A stretch of DNA of 64,000 nucleotides from Sphingobacterium sp. (GCA_031277685.1 JAITLV010000056.1:41923-105922); one strand, 5' to 3'; counted from the stretch's first letter, positions 43,592 through 53,070 are shown. Translations and numbers: made by a program. Notes: generated from the sequence alone by a model not told the origin.

Positions 43592-45307
43592 ATGACCAGA
43601 CATGCAGTTTTAATCGGTGTAAATCAGGTTCCCGGTCTTGAATACCTTACCAGCCCATCGCGATATGCCATGGAGATGGAAGACTGGGCAAGGAGCCAGG
43701 GGTACCAGACTGCCCTTTTTGTGGATGAACCCAAAGAAGGCCGGACTGTGGCAGGAAATTGCCTCCGGACGGAAATTTTGTGTACAATAAGGGAGTTTGT
43801 CAAGGATACCGATCAGTTGCTGATCTATTTTGCGGGACATGGAGTGGAGCATAATGCCGGTAATGATGTGTGGTTGCTTCCAGGGTATCAGGATGATCCA
43901 AACGATTGTATCAGTCTTTTTCTAAATAAAGCGCTTGTATATTCGACAGGGGTTCCCCATGTGGTTTTTATTTCTGATGCCTGCAGGTCACCTTCGGACA
44001 GTGAAGATCTGCGGGCAGCCTCCGGATCGGCAATCTTTCCCAAGCTGGATAAAATGAATCCCAGTACGGAGGTTGATGTACTCTATTCAACATGGCCAGG
44101 CCAAATTTCTGTTGATGTAAAAAATGCAAGTGGAGAATATCGGAGCATCTACAGTGACCATCTGATTCAATGTCTGAATGGACATGTACCGGAAGTAATC
44201 ACGGAAATCAAGAACATTACTCCCGGATTTCCTGCGGTATTGTCTGATGAGCTGAACAGGTACCTTAAGAAAACCGTTCCCATGGAAATGGCTGGTATGG
44301 GACGGGAAGCTCAATATCCGATGGGGGACGTTATGTCAAGGGACCCACGTTTTCTATCCAGTTTCACTGAATCTGATCTTGTAGCGGAATCTGGTGAGGC
44401 AGCATGGCAATATAAGGATAAAGGTCATGAGATCAAAGGATTTGACACGAAATTCAAGTTCTATATGAAGATGTCAGGTAGTAACAAACAAATGGCCTTG
44501 AATAGAATAAAGAAGAAGTCGGTCCAATTCCAGGACTTTTTTACCTCTGAAAGTATCTTAAAAGACAATGTCACCTCTTTATTCATAACGGGTATAGATA
44601 ACCCTTTGGTGTATAGTAGCAATGCAGAAGATCAAAATGGTTTTTCAGGGAAAAATTATGCTGTACCGCAGGAGATTTTGTACGGAAATAACGAGGATGA
44701 ATATCCAAAGGTATTCCTGGTAGGAAATCGTAAAAAACGACTTTATCCTGTTAACATACTCAAGGGCTTTTTCACCCATGTCATCTTTGAGAAGGGTGAA
44801 CTGCTAACAGTCAATTATTATCCCTCAGATAGATATCGGAAGTGGGAGGCGAATGTTGCGTCCCAAGAAATTGCAGAACGAAAGGCAGTGATAATTGCGG
44901 CAGCGAAAAACGGTATCTTTCAGGGAAATGAGGACATCGCGTCCTATCTCCGTAGCTATAAAAGCCTAGACCCCATACTTGGTCTATTTGCTGCCTACGC
45001 CTATTTCCAGAAAGGAAACTATGAGGGGGTGAATTCAGTCTATAGGTATATGGATCGGGACGGAGCCAATCATATAATTGGGGATCTTAGATTGCTCAGA
45101 ATGCTTTCGGGTAATCGTGAACATTTCGATAATGGATGGAATATCCCTTTACTTCCTGTGCTCACTGAGGGCTGGTCATATCTTAAGATGCTTGAGAACC
45201 ACCCGTATGATTATCTTTCCACACAATTGATACCGGGACTTTGGGCCTCATTCAATGAAAATGGAATGATGTATCTGATTGATAGTTTAAATTTTAAAAG
45301 AATATAG
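43592..45307 (+). CDS. Caspase-like (peptidase C14) protein 2
   Basis: A 571-residue paralogue of caspase 1. The ATG at 43592 (MTRHAVLIGVNQ) is chosen over one at 43529 because it aligns exactly with the first protein. The dyad falls at the same residue numbers, H83 (YFAGHG) and C131 (FISDACRS). The variable central part differs in sequence, while the C-terminal region is conserved. Two active paralogues side by side suggest either an activating/executing pair or a heteromer with different specificity. The hydrolase gene begins at the very next base after the stop. Confidence 0.87.
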   Translation: MTRHAVLIGVNQVPGLEYLTSPSRYAMEMEDWARSQGYQTALFVDEPKEGRTVAGNCLRTEILCTIREFVKDTDQLLIYFAGHGVEHNAGNDVWLLPGYQDDPNDCISLFLNKALVYSTGVPHVVFISDACRSPSDSEDLRAASGSAIFPKLDKMNPSTEVDVLYSTWPGQISVDVKNASGEYRSIYSDHLIQCLNGHVPEVITEIKNITPGFPAVLSDELNRYLKKTVPMEMAGMGREAQYPMGDVMSRDPRFLSSFTESDLVAESGEAAWQYKDKGHEIKGFDTKFKFYMKMSGSNKQMALNRIKKKSVQFQDFFTSESILKDNVTSLFITGIDNPLVYSSNAEDQNGFSGKNYAVPQEILYGNNEDEYPKVFLVGNRKKRLYPVNILKGFFTHVIFEKGELLTVNYYPSDRYRKWEANVASQEIAERKAVIIAAAKNGIFQGNEDIASYLRSYKSLDPILGLFAAYAYFQKGNYEGVNSVYRYMDRDGANHIIGDLRLLRMLSGNREHFDNGWNIPLLPVLTEGWSYLKMLENHPYDYLSTQLIPGLWASFNENGMMYLIDSLNFKRI

Positions 45308-46186
45308 ATGAATATTTTATTTATACATGGAAGGGCTCAGGAGGAGTATACGCAGGATACGTTGCTCCGTACCTGGACTAGTGCATTAAAAGAATCCTTC
45401 GTGCAGACGGGTTTGGATTATCCAAATTTTGAGCTGGCTTTACCTTATTATGGAAAGGAACTGATCAGGCAGCGTGATATTTATAAGAAGGATATTGAAG
45501 ACGGCATTCTTCAGATGAGGGCCGCTAAAAAGCAGGACAAACTGGAAGAGCTTGAGAAGAAATTATTGCTGAAAATGCTTGAAAACGCAGGTGTCAGCCA
45601 AAAGGAAATAACTGATGAGGTGAATTCTGCCCAGCAAACGAAAGGAGCGGAGAATCTGGGAATCAGTATCGTTATGGCAAGGTTGATAGACAGGCATTTT
45701 AAATCAGTTGCCAATGGTTGCGTGAAGAAAAGGACCGAGGACGTCGTAACCTATCTGATTGCCCCAAAGGCCCGAGAAGTTATCAATAAATTCTATCTTG
45801 ATGCACTTACTCCCAAGCCGACTGTTATCATTGCCCATTCGATGGGAACTATCATTGCCTATGATATCCTTCGCAATTTGGATAAAAAACAGTTTGATAT
45901 CCGTGGCTTGATAACGTTGGGGTCACCCCTGGGAGTGGAATCGGTACAAAGACAACTGATGCCACCGCCGGTTTATCCAAAAGCACTGAAAGGAAGCTGG
46001 GTCAACATGTTTGATCCGAGGGATATCGTCGCACTGAATCCATTGGACCCCAGGAATTTCAGGGTAGATAACCGGCAAATAATCAATCACGAAATTACCA
46101 ACACAAGCGATAATAGGCATAAGATCAGCGAATATCTGAGCAATCCATTAATATCTGAGACTTTAATGGACATGATTAACGAATAA
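45308..46186 (+). CDS. Alpha/beta-hydrolase, lipase/esterase-like
   Basis: A 292-residue enzyme of the alpha/beta-hydrolase fold. The oxyanion strand MNILFIHGRA opens the protein. The nucleophile is S178 in VIIAHSMGTIIAY (consensus G-x-S-x-G with Ala at the first place). A later FDPRDIVALNP supplies a plausible catalytic aspartate and NTSDNRHKISEY a histidine. A charged helical insert lies at about 55-110. There is no signal peptide. It could act on membrane lipids or small esters. Gene contact with caspase 2 and the order suggest an effector or a protease substrate in one system. Confidence 0.8.
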   Translation: MNILFIHGRAQEEYTQDTLLRTWTSALKESFVQTGLDYPNFELALPYYGKELIRQRDIYKKDIEDGILQMRAAKKQDKLEELEKKLLLKMLENAGVSQKEITDEVNSAQQTKGAENLGISIVMARLIDRHFKSVANGCVKKRTEDVVTYLIAPKAREVINKFYLDALTPKPTVIIAHSMGTIIAYDILRNLDKKQFDIRGLITLGSPLGVESVQRQLMPPPVYPKALKGSWVNMFDPRDIVALNPLDPRNFRVDNRQIINHEITNTSDNRHKISEYLSNPLISETLMDMINE

Positions 46187-46409
46187 TAGGTAAGCATGCT
46201 TAAATTATTAGCTAAGAATTATTTGTCAGCCAGTGTGAAAAGTATGTAGGTAAGAAGCGGGTTGTCCAATATTTAGTCTACCTATATCATGTATTGTATT
46301 GTCAAAAAGGTAGATGCACACTGTCATTTGGGGATTAGTATGATTTTTTTAGTTCTAAAGAAAGAAATAGCTATAAATCCACTATATTACAATCTTAAAG
46401 ATATTACTA

Positions 46410-49400
46410 ATGAACCAGGAAACACCATATATAAAATACCTAAAAAACATGAAGGCAAAGCTGCAGGCTCAAGAAATGTCAGTAATGATCGGAGCAGGTT
46501 TCAGCAAAAATGTCGATAATAATCTTTATCCCACCTGGTGGGGCTTACTCAGGGATATGGTGACGTTAATGCACGGAAGAAAATTCCAAACCGATTATGA
46601 GCAGATCAGACCGCCATCAAAAAGACCTGTAATCAAGGACTTCATGAATGAACAGTGTGATCGTTACATCAATGAAGTTGGACCATTGAATGTTGCTTCA
46701 AAATATATGGAACTACGGGGATACAGAGAATCAGTGGATGCGTATATCGAGTTTAGGACTCCATACATCGTAAATAGGGATGGAGAGAAGTTTCTTAAAC
46801 ATTATGTGGATGAAGTAGCAGAGGAGAAGCCATTATCAGATAGTGACCTTTCGGCACATCGGAGATTGGTTAATTTACCTTGGAATAATATCTATACAAC
46901 CAATTATGACAATCTGCTGGAAGAAAGTATCGACCAGAATATAGAATTTGATATCAACAATCAAATCGCTGAGCTTAAAAACGGAATAGAAGAACTGGAT
47001 ACACAAAATTCTGATCTTCAGACGCAGATTTCATTTCTTAAAGAAAAATTGGAAAAGTTAAAAGATGAAGGAAACGATGAGAATCTGATAGCTGTCAATC
47101 AAGATAGGCCAGTTGAAACTGAAAATATCCACATTAAAGATACTGAAGCACTTGCTGAGAATGATAAAGAGCAGAGAAAGGTTGAAAATAACATCCATCA
47201 GCATCAGATGGATATTGACACGAATGAGAGACAGTTAAAGTTAAAAGAAAAGGAGTTAAACAAGCTTCGCTCGCTATTAAAAACATATCCATCCGTTGTC
47301 GTTAGATCCTCCCAGCTAGCGTTAAAAAGGACCAGAAATATCATAAAACTACATGGCTCCCGTCGTACTGAAAAGGACAATGAATTTGGATTCGATGATG
47401 ATTCGAGAAAGCAATATGTACTCACACAGGAAGATTTTGATACTTATCCGGTAAAACATGAGGCTTTCACTCAGCTGATGCGTATTTCATTGCTGCAGGA
47501 ATCCTTTTGTCTTATCGGATTTTCAGGGGAAGATCCGAATTTTCTTGCCTGGATTGGATGGGTTCGGGACGTCCTTTTTAAGGATAAAACAGAACCCAAA
47601 GAAGATCGTGCGGAGAAAATCTATTTGATTAATGTGTCAGATCCAAGCGAAAAGAAAGGATCGGATTATGGTAAATCGATTTTTTATGAAAATCAGCGCA
47701 TAGCTGAGATTCCCTTGAGAGAAGTTGAGTGCCTTGATTTTCTCGAAGCAGAAACAGGTCGTAAATTAAGTAACCGTTCCTCAGTAAAGGATATCTTAAA
47801 CCTTCTTTTCGATTACCTACATAGTGCTTCATCGCTCGCAGGACCTGGGCTAGCCATAGAGCTATCCTACAGGACGAAATTCAATCAGTTGTGCGATAGG
47901 CTTCCCAGATTTGCAAAAGATGCAGACATGAAATCAATTTTAGGAGATTTTTCGTTGCTCGATGGGATGTTGAAATATAACCGCTTCCCATCATTGATTT
48001 ATTCTTATGATATCAAGAGACAATGGTTCTTAAATCAGTCGGGTGAATATTTGGCACTTGTGGAAAATAATCCCGACCAGCTTGAAACCTATCTAAAAGC
48101 AGTAAGTTTTTTCTTGAGAGTACAATTATACCCTCTATCCATATTCGGAAGGGAGATGCAGGGTACATTTGAAAAAATGCTCACATATTCAAAAGATATT
48201 TCACCCCGACTATACGGAGAATTTTTACTTCATCATCTAAAGGATGCAATATGGACGGATAATCAATCAAATGTTAAAACAATCGTTTCGGAACTTGAAA
48301 ATATCGAATGTGTGGAAATCGTCAATGAAAGATTTTTTCTGACAGCGCTATACGCTCTGCTTCAATGTGATTTTGAGCGGCTGGAGAAAATCCTTTCAGA
48401 ATGGAACGCTACAGACCACTGGGTAACCAAAAAAGCGGGGCTTTTAAGTAATATTGATAGACCTGGTTCGATCGCGATTTTACAGGACAATCAGTTGAAG
48501 ATTGCACAGGAATATTTTTACAAACTGGAATTAGACAAATATTTGGATGGTTCACTTTCTTTCTCCGACTCCCAAAAATCGGAAGAATTCAAATCCCTTC
48601 GGGATTCTGGGCTGAATACGATTGCCAATAGCCTCGATTATCTGTTTAATGAGATAAAGGAGAAGGAAGATAAGATTTTACCTTATGGAGAAGGAAAATT
48701 TACAATAAAAAATAGTTTTTTCCTATCAAATTCGAACAAATACCTTCAAAGCATGCAGTTTGTTGGTCTTATGTTAGATAGCGGTTATCCTTTTTCAAAT
48801 TATTATGGTGTATTCTACGCTGCTGAAAAAGTATATCCAGCAATGAAGAATGTGCAGGAATATTACTGGCTTGCAGTCATCCAGAGTGTTCTTCAATTTA
48901 ATGATTACAAATTTGTCAAACGCATGGCGCAGGACTTTGTACTTTGTAATTATGGAAAAGCTGTATTCAAGAAGGCGTGCAGCTACCTGCAAAAAGCATA
49001 TCTTAGTAAGAAGACTCCTGAACATTTCAAAGATGGTATTCTAATATTCCTTGCTGAATTGATAAATGTGGTTGCTCCAAATTTTTGGGAAGGCTTTTTC
49101 CTTGAGGTATGGAATCAAAAATTAGAAATAGAGATTGATCAGTCTGATAGAAGGAGTGAATGGCATAAATATCTGAATAAAGGGTTAAATCTGATTCAGA
49201 CGTCCGGCGCTTTTTGTCATGTCATAAAAGATGCATGTAAAATGGGCCAAAATAGGGAAAAGTTTGATTTTGCCGTACAATATCTCTACGAGCTGGCATC
49301 TAATCCCTTTCTTCGTGTAGATGCTACCGCGATAAATACAGCTGTTGACAAGGAACTTGAGGAGGTAATTAGAAGAATCCCGCAAGATCCAAATACCATT

Positions 49401-50351
49401 TTTTTAGTTGGTAACCTTAATGTAGTGTTGTCCCCGAACAATAAGGACCAAATTTACAACGTACTAAATGAATTAGATTTTCATAGTGTAAATAATGCGC
49501 GAAGCTGGAGAGTTTTTCTATACTATACAAAGGATGATAGCGACCTATTGGATAGGTTGAAAAAAGCAATCTTAGAAAATAAGTCCTTATGGGATGCCGG
49601 TTTTATTGAAAAAGGTTTAACACATAAAGATTTTATTTCCATTCATGATTTAAGGAAGAATAATGACGGGTACCCGGGGCTGGTATGGAGTGACAGTGAA
49701 ATATTAGTCATTTATGGCCGCTTAAAGGAGGTGTTCCAAAAGATTGAAAACTATTTGAAAAATCATGGGGACAGAGAGTTTTTTAGCGATGTACTGCAGG
49801 AAATGGTTTCTTTTTTGAAGGACGAATCGGACCGCCTTGCTAAGGTAACCGGATACAATGAGCTTTTGCAAAAGATTGTTAATGCATTAAATAGCCAAAG
49901 AGCGTTTGATAATGCGCTGAAAGGAATAATCAGTAAAGACCAAAATAAAGTTCTACGTTCCCTGGATGAGATTATGGAAATTATTTTTGAACGGAAAGAC
50001 TGGTCGGAAGGTAAAAATTATCTTAATATTCTGGCCAATAAAATACTACTTCAAAATGGACCTGCCCTTGAAGCATGCCTAAATGCGTTAAGTGTGGTAA
50101 TATATGATTTCCGTCATGAGGATGAACCTAGAATATATAGTCAGATTCTTGTTTCAATATTAACACAATTCAGGGACTCACCGCTGGAAAATGGAGATCA
50201 GCCATTTATAGAAGAGCGTTTGGTGAGAATTGCCTTTGTCCTTGATCAGTGGAAAGTCAAGGATGAAGTTTTGAAGCATTACCTGAAACTGTTAAGGTCA
50301 AGTAGGTTTAATAATGTCAGATATAATCTTTCGAATTCATTATCATCTTAA
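46410..50351 (+). CDS. Large SIR2-fold protein with coiled-coil insert and long helical C-terminus
   Basis: A 1313-residue protein. The SIR2-like NAD-binding domain shows GAGFSKN (28-34), WNNIYTTNYDNLLE (158-171), KLHGS with the probable catalytic H315, and LIGFSGEDPNF (368-378). A charged coiled coil (about 180-290) is inserted between the TTNYDN and KLHGS motifs. From about 430 on the protein is helical and repeat-like without named motifs, suiting a sensor. SIR2-fold proteins in antiphage systems destroy NAD to stop the infected cell. It lies 223 bp after the hydrolase gene and may have its own promoter. It is the likely killing component. Confidence 0.85.
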   Translation: MNQETPYIKYLKNMKAKLQAQEMSVMIGAGFSKNVDNNLYPTWWGLLRDMVTLMHGRKFQTDYEQIRPPSKRPVIKDFMNEQCDRYINEVGPLNVASKYMELRGYRESVDAYIEFRTPYIVNRDGEKFLKHYVDEVAEEKPLSDSDLSAHRRLVNLPWNNIYTTNYDNLLEESIDQNIEFDINNQIAELKNGIEELDTQNSDLQTQISFLKEKLEKLKDEGNDENLIAVNQDRPVETENIHIKDTEALAENDKEQRKVENNIHQHQMDIDTNERQLKLKEKELNKLRSLLKTYPSVVVRSSQLALKRTRNIIKLHGSRRTEKDNEFGFDDDSRKQYVLTQEDFDTYPVKHEAFTQLMRISLLQESFCLIGFSGEDPNFLAWIGWVRDVLFKDKTEPKEDRAEKIYLINVSDPSEKKGSDYGKSIFYENQRIAEIPLREVECLDFLEAETGRKLSNRSSVKDILNLLFDYLHSASSLAGPGLAIELSYRTKFNQLCDRLPRFAKDADMKSILGDFSLLDGMLKYNRFPSLIYSYDIKRQWFLNQSGEYLALVENNPDQLETYLKAVSFFLRVQLYPLSIFGREMQGTFEKMLTYSKDISPRLYGEFLLHHLKDAIWTDNQSNVKTIVSELENIECVEIVNERFFLTALYALLQCDFERLEKILSEWNATDHWVTKKAGLLSNIDRPGSIAILQDNQLKIAQEYFYKLELDKYLDGSLSFSDSQKSEEFKSLRDSGLNTIANSLDYLFNEIKEKEDKILPYGEGKFTIKNSFFLSNSNKYLQSMQFVGLMLDSGYPFSNYYGVFYAAEKVYPAMKNVQEYYWLAVIQSVLQFNDYKFVKRMAQDFVLCNYGKAVFKKACSYLQKAYLSKKTPEHFKDGILIFLAELINVVAPNFWEGFFLEVWNQKLEIEIDQSDRRSEWHKYLNKGLNLIQTSGAFCHVIKDACKMGQNREKFDFAVQYLYELASNPFLRVDATAINTAVDKELEEVIRRIPQDPNTIFLVGNLNVVLSPNNKDQIYNVLNELDFHSVNNARSWRVFLYYTKDDSDLLDRLKKAILENKSLWDAGFIEKGLTHKDFISIHDLRKNNDGYPGLVWSDSEILVIYGRLKEVFQKIENYLKNHGDREFFSDVLQEMVSFLKDESDRLAKVTGYNELLQKIVNALNSQRAFDNALKGIISKDQNKVLRSLDEIMEIIFERKDWSEGKNYLNILANKILLQNGPALEACLNALSVVIYDFRHEDEPRIYSQILVSILTQFRDSPLENGDQPFIEERLVRIAFVLDQWKVKDEVLKHYLKLLRSSRFNNVRYNLSNSLSS

Positions 50352-50817
50352 TTCATTAATAAAAAATGACATGGTTTAAGTGATCTTTTAAAGGGAAAGC
50401 GTCAATATAATTGGGTGCTTTCCCGTATATGTGTTTTTCGCCATTTTCAAAATTCCCATTGATTCATGAACGGTATGCTATCACGTGAGTGATAACAGTG
50501 GCATCCTTTTGTGGGCAAAAGATATAGCGAACAACACGACCATAGTTTCAGGCCGGGTAGAGGCGGACAGGGAAAGTGTGGACACGCCACTTACTGCTCT
50601 TTTCTGAAATCCGATTTTTCACAACGGATATCTTGTGATATCATTATGAAAATGAATCATCATAGCTACAAGCAGAAACCCATTAACCATATTCCGCAAT
50701 GCATAGGACACTTTTGGGTAATCTTCGTAAAGCTATTTTATGCTTCGTACAATATTCATTAATTTGTCGATTAATTAATCAACTCGCTCCCCAGAACTAA
50801 ATAAACTTTAAATATCT
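50352..50817. other. Noncoding 466-bp region after the SIR2 gene
   Basis: No gene supported. It contains a weak hairpin (GGGAAAGC / GCTTTCCC at 50393-50424, 16-base loop), a candidate terminator for the SIR2 gene, and repeat copy B. The frame at 50511 overlaps the repeat and is not considered coding. Confidence 0.5.
50485..50542 (+). repeat. Imperfect direct repeat B, right of the caspase/SIR2 module
   Basis: This is the partner of repeat A at 41103-41160, in the same orientation about 9.4 kb downstream, and has the same GTGAGTGAT start. The similarity is too low for a recent target duplication, so it is more likely an old conserved element piece between which cargo was inserted. Confidence 0.75.
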
Positions 50818-51603
50818 ATGAAAATCAGAATTTCAATGGAAAATGTCCGTGAGTTTTTCCAACGTTTAAATGCCAACTACAAACCATCCCAGGAAAAGCC
50901 CTTGGTAAAAGTTGCCGAAGCAGCACTGTTCCTGCCTGCGCTTGGGATGTATTACCTTTGGGAGTACTTTGATAATTTCAACATCAGATACTTTCTGTAT
51001 TTTGATCTGAAGGATGCTTTTGAAGTGCTATATGAAAGTCTGATGCCAATCATCTTGATCGGTGCGGTGCTTTCCATTATGCTGGGGATGCTTGTCCCTG
51101 ATATGCTTAAGCGGAAGAACAGCAATCAGGAGCAAAATAATAGCTCAGAAGGACAGGAGCCTGCTGAGCAATCTGTATCAGCAATCTCCAATCTGGTCGC
51201 AATTGCCATAGCGGCGGCTATTCTTCTAGGTTTTTATATCCTTATGGAATCTTATCAGTTCCAGATCAAATCCATTGTGGTGTTATTGGGAATTGCTACT
51301 TTGGCAGCTTATCTCTATTTCAAGGGATATCGTAATCTTGGTTTCATAGTGGTGGTAATCCTTCTTGTCTCCTATACTTCAATTAGGGCAAGAACTGATG
51401 CCCAATTGGCAAAGGTTAACAGGCCTACATACGATGTAATCCTCAAGAACCATTCTGATACACTCTTGCTTAAGGAAAATAGCAAGTCCAGATATCTGAT
51501 CTATAAAACCTCAAATTACTATTTTATTAAGGACGAGCCCCAAAAAAAGATTTTTGCCTATGGCATATCGAACGATGAGGTGGCAAGCTTCAAGAGTGAA
51601 TGA
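50818..51603 (+). CDS. Multi-pass membrane protein of unknown function
   Basis: A 261-residue protein not recognised as any family. About five hydrophobic segments are visible: about residues 34-50, 77-99, 124-142, 154-168 and 174-190. A polar loop rich in Asn, Ser and Glu (about 100-120) lies between the second and third. The last 70 residues form a soluble, probably beta-rich tail. It stands alone on the plus strand after repeat B, so it may be separate from the caspase/SIR2 set, though a membrane effector role cannot be excluded. Confidence 0.65.
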   Translation: MKIRISMENVREFFQRLNANYKPSQEKPLVKVAEAALFLPALGMYYLWEYFDNFNIRYFLYFDLKDAFEVLYESLMPIILIGAVLSIMLGMLVPDMLKRKNSNQEQNNSSEGQEPAEQSVSAISNLVAIAIAAAILLGFYILMESYQFQIKSIVVLLGIATLAAYLYFKGYRNLGFIVVVILLVSYTSIRARTDAQLAKVNRPTYDVILKNHSDTLLLKENSKSRYLIYKTSNYYFIKDEPQKKIFAYGISNDEVASFKSE

Positions 51604-51746
51604 TTTGGCTGAGTGCGAGAAGATTTCTTTCATCATAACCAGACGAAAAAAGGAATAAATTGCCGGACAACTGATTTTTCCAAAATAAAAAAAGACCATT
51701 GGCCTGTTGGTTCTCATGCGTACAATTGACATGATATTTTAAAACC

Positions 51747-51771
51747 GTCATTATGGAGTATCCATAATGAC
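51747..51771. repeat. Perfect 11-bp inverted repeat
   Basis: GTCATTATGGA and TCCATAATGAC flank a three-base centre. No T-run follows, so an operator or structural site is more likely than a terminator. No bound protein can be named. Confidence 0.55.
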
Positions 51772-51896
51772 ATCGGATTTTCATAACTTTAGGTATCATC
51801 ACTCTAGTGCAGGCATATGTAGTTATGTTCTACTGCCTTGATGTTGACCTTTAGCAAAACCGATTGGACTAGTTTGAATATAAAATAACCATTCCA

Positions 51897-52004
51897 ATGA
51901 AAGATGAAGATTCTAAAGAATTAACGTGGCAGGAATACGAAGCGGTAACACGATATATCTACGAAACACTTGGTGCAGAGTATGGCATCAAGGTCAAAGG
52001 TTAA
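51897..52004 (+). pseudogene. Short remnant resembling the start of an Mrr-like restriction protein
   Basis: A 35-codon frame begins at 51897 and reads KELTWQEYEAVTRYIYETLG, then a stop. The start resembles the N-terminal helix of Mrr-type restriction endonuclease-like proteins I have seen, where a glycine-rich strand would follow. Only this piece is left. The match is from memory and short; it may instead be a small real peptide gene. Confidence 0.35.
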
Positions 52005-52493
52005 TCAAAGCATTCTGAGCTATGATGGAGTTCTGGACAATATTAGAGCAGCTGATATTGTTTGTGGTTGTGGAGGGTTTTTGTTAACCTTAGTTCAGCA
52101 GATTCATCAAATAACCGGTAGGATGGTTATTTCAAGAAGTATAAACAACTTATTGAGTTTGGTCATACCCAATATATTTGTGTAATGATATTTTTTGCTG
52201 ATCTAGCAGGAGAGGAGGATAATTTATTTTTCCTCCTGATTTTTTTACCTTCCAATCGAGTTTGTGGTTTATTGTCAAAGTAATCGTTAATTTTTAATAG
52301 GTTAGAAACCAACTGTTTTAATAATGTTCACATTTTTATAAAGAGATAAGGTAGCGTGAAATGACCTTATTAGCTTTCTAATCATATATATTGTCTGGAA
52401 CTAGGACAATTATAGACAATTTAAGAAGCCAATGGAAAAGAATAAGTAATTGACTTGATAAGCAAGATTTTTACTATAATAAATTACTTGTTC

Positions 52494-52754
52494 ATGAATA
52501 CAATTACAAAAGAGGACCTCGATATTCTCAAAGAAGATCTACTTTCAAACATTAACGAGATTGTTGATAATAAGCTTAGCTGTGCGGTCAAGTCCATAGA
52601 ATTTGACTGGCTAAGAAGCAAGGCAATCCGCAGATTAATGGATATCTCACCATCTACCCTGCAAAATTTGAGAATTACTGGGAAAGTTGGCTATAGAAAA
52701 ATCATGGGTTCGTACTATTACAATAAAACGGATCTTCTAAATCTTTTCAAATAA
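52494..52754 (+). CDS. Small helix-turn-helix protein (excisionase/regulator-like)
   Basis: An 86-residue protein from the ATG at 52494 (MNTITKEDLDIL); an ATG at 52455 would add 13 hydrophobic residues out of keeping with the family. The first 40 residues are a charged helix. The C-terminal half holds a helix-turn-helix: IRRLMDISPSTLQNLRITGKVGYRKIMGSYYY. This is the layout of HTH_17-like proteins that often sit by integrases and act as excision or transfer regulators. The stop overlaps the next start as TAATG. Confidence 0.75.
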   Translation: MNTITKEDLDILKEDLLSNINEIVDNKLSCAVKSIEFDWLRSKAIRRLMDISPSTLQNLRITGKVGYRKIMGSYYYNKTDLLNLFK

Positions 52755-53062
52755 TGCAGACCGACGCTTCAAAAAGGGGGTTAGCTTACTTGGATAATAT
52801 CTGTAGTGATGCACGGTTAACGGTATGGCATATAAGCTTGCTACTTGCCATTACAAGGCTTGCTTATCGTCAGAATGAAAGCAGAGTAATACGTGTCAGT
52901 AGGAGTAAGCTAATGTCTATGTCACATATAGAGACAATTCCGACTTATCACAAGTACTTTAAACAATTGCAAGACTTTGGATATATAAAATATACACCCT
53001 CATACCATCCCGGTTATCGGAGTATTGTCGAACTACAAGCTCCTTATTTTAAAGACAAGTAA
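52754..53062 (+). CDS. Small conserved protein, possible winged-helix
   Basis: A 102-residue protein translated by a stop-start overlap with the helix-turn-helix gene. It contains VWHISLLLAITRLAYRQ, then SRSKLMSMSHIETIPTYHKYFKQLQDFGYIKYTPSY, which looks like a winged-helix DNA-binding fold with a beta wing. Such pairs are common beside IntDOT-type integrases. It may regulate excision or replication of the element. It is convergent with the integrase, with a strong terminator between. Confidence 0.7.
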   Translation: MQTDASKRGLAYLDNICSDARLTVWHISLLLAITRLAYRQNESRVIRVSRSKLMSMSHIETIPTYHKYFKQLQDFGYIKYTPSYHPGYRSIVELQAPYFKDK

Positions 53063-53070
53063 TAATTTGA

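Larger units (their letters stand above)
51604..52493. other. Mostly noncoding region with palindromes and gene remnants
   Basis: No complete gene is supported over about 890 bp. It contains a 25-bp palindrome (51747-51771), the short remnant frame at 51897 and a small inverted repeat (ATTGTC at 52390, GACAAT at 52405 and 52415) upstream of the helix-turn-helix gene. The pattern suggests decayed cargo. Confidence 0.5.

Noticed and set aside
46289..46519. Short frame overlapping the start of the SIR2 gene
   Set aside because: It overlaps the SIR2 start region in another frame and has no domain; the SIR2 frame is clearly the coding one.
51970..52185. 71-codon frame after the Mrr-like remnant
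   Set aside because: It overlaps the remnant in another frame and shows no domain or ribosome binding support; likely noncoding.
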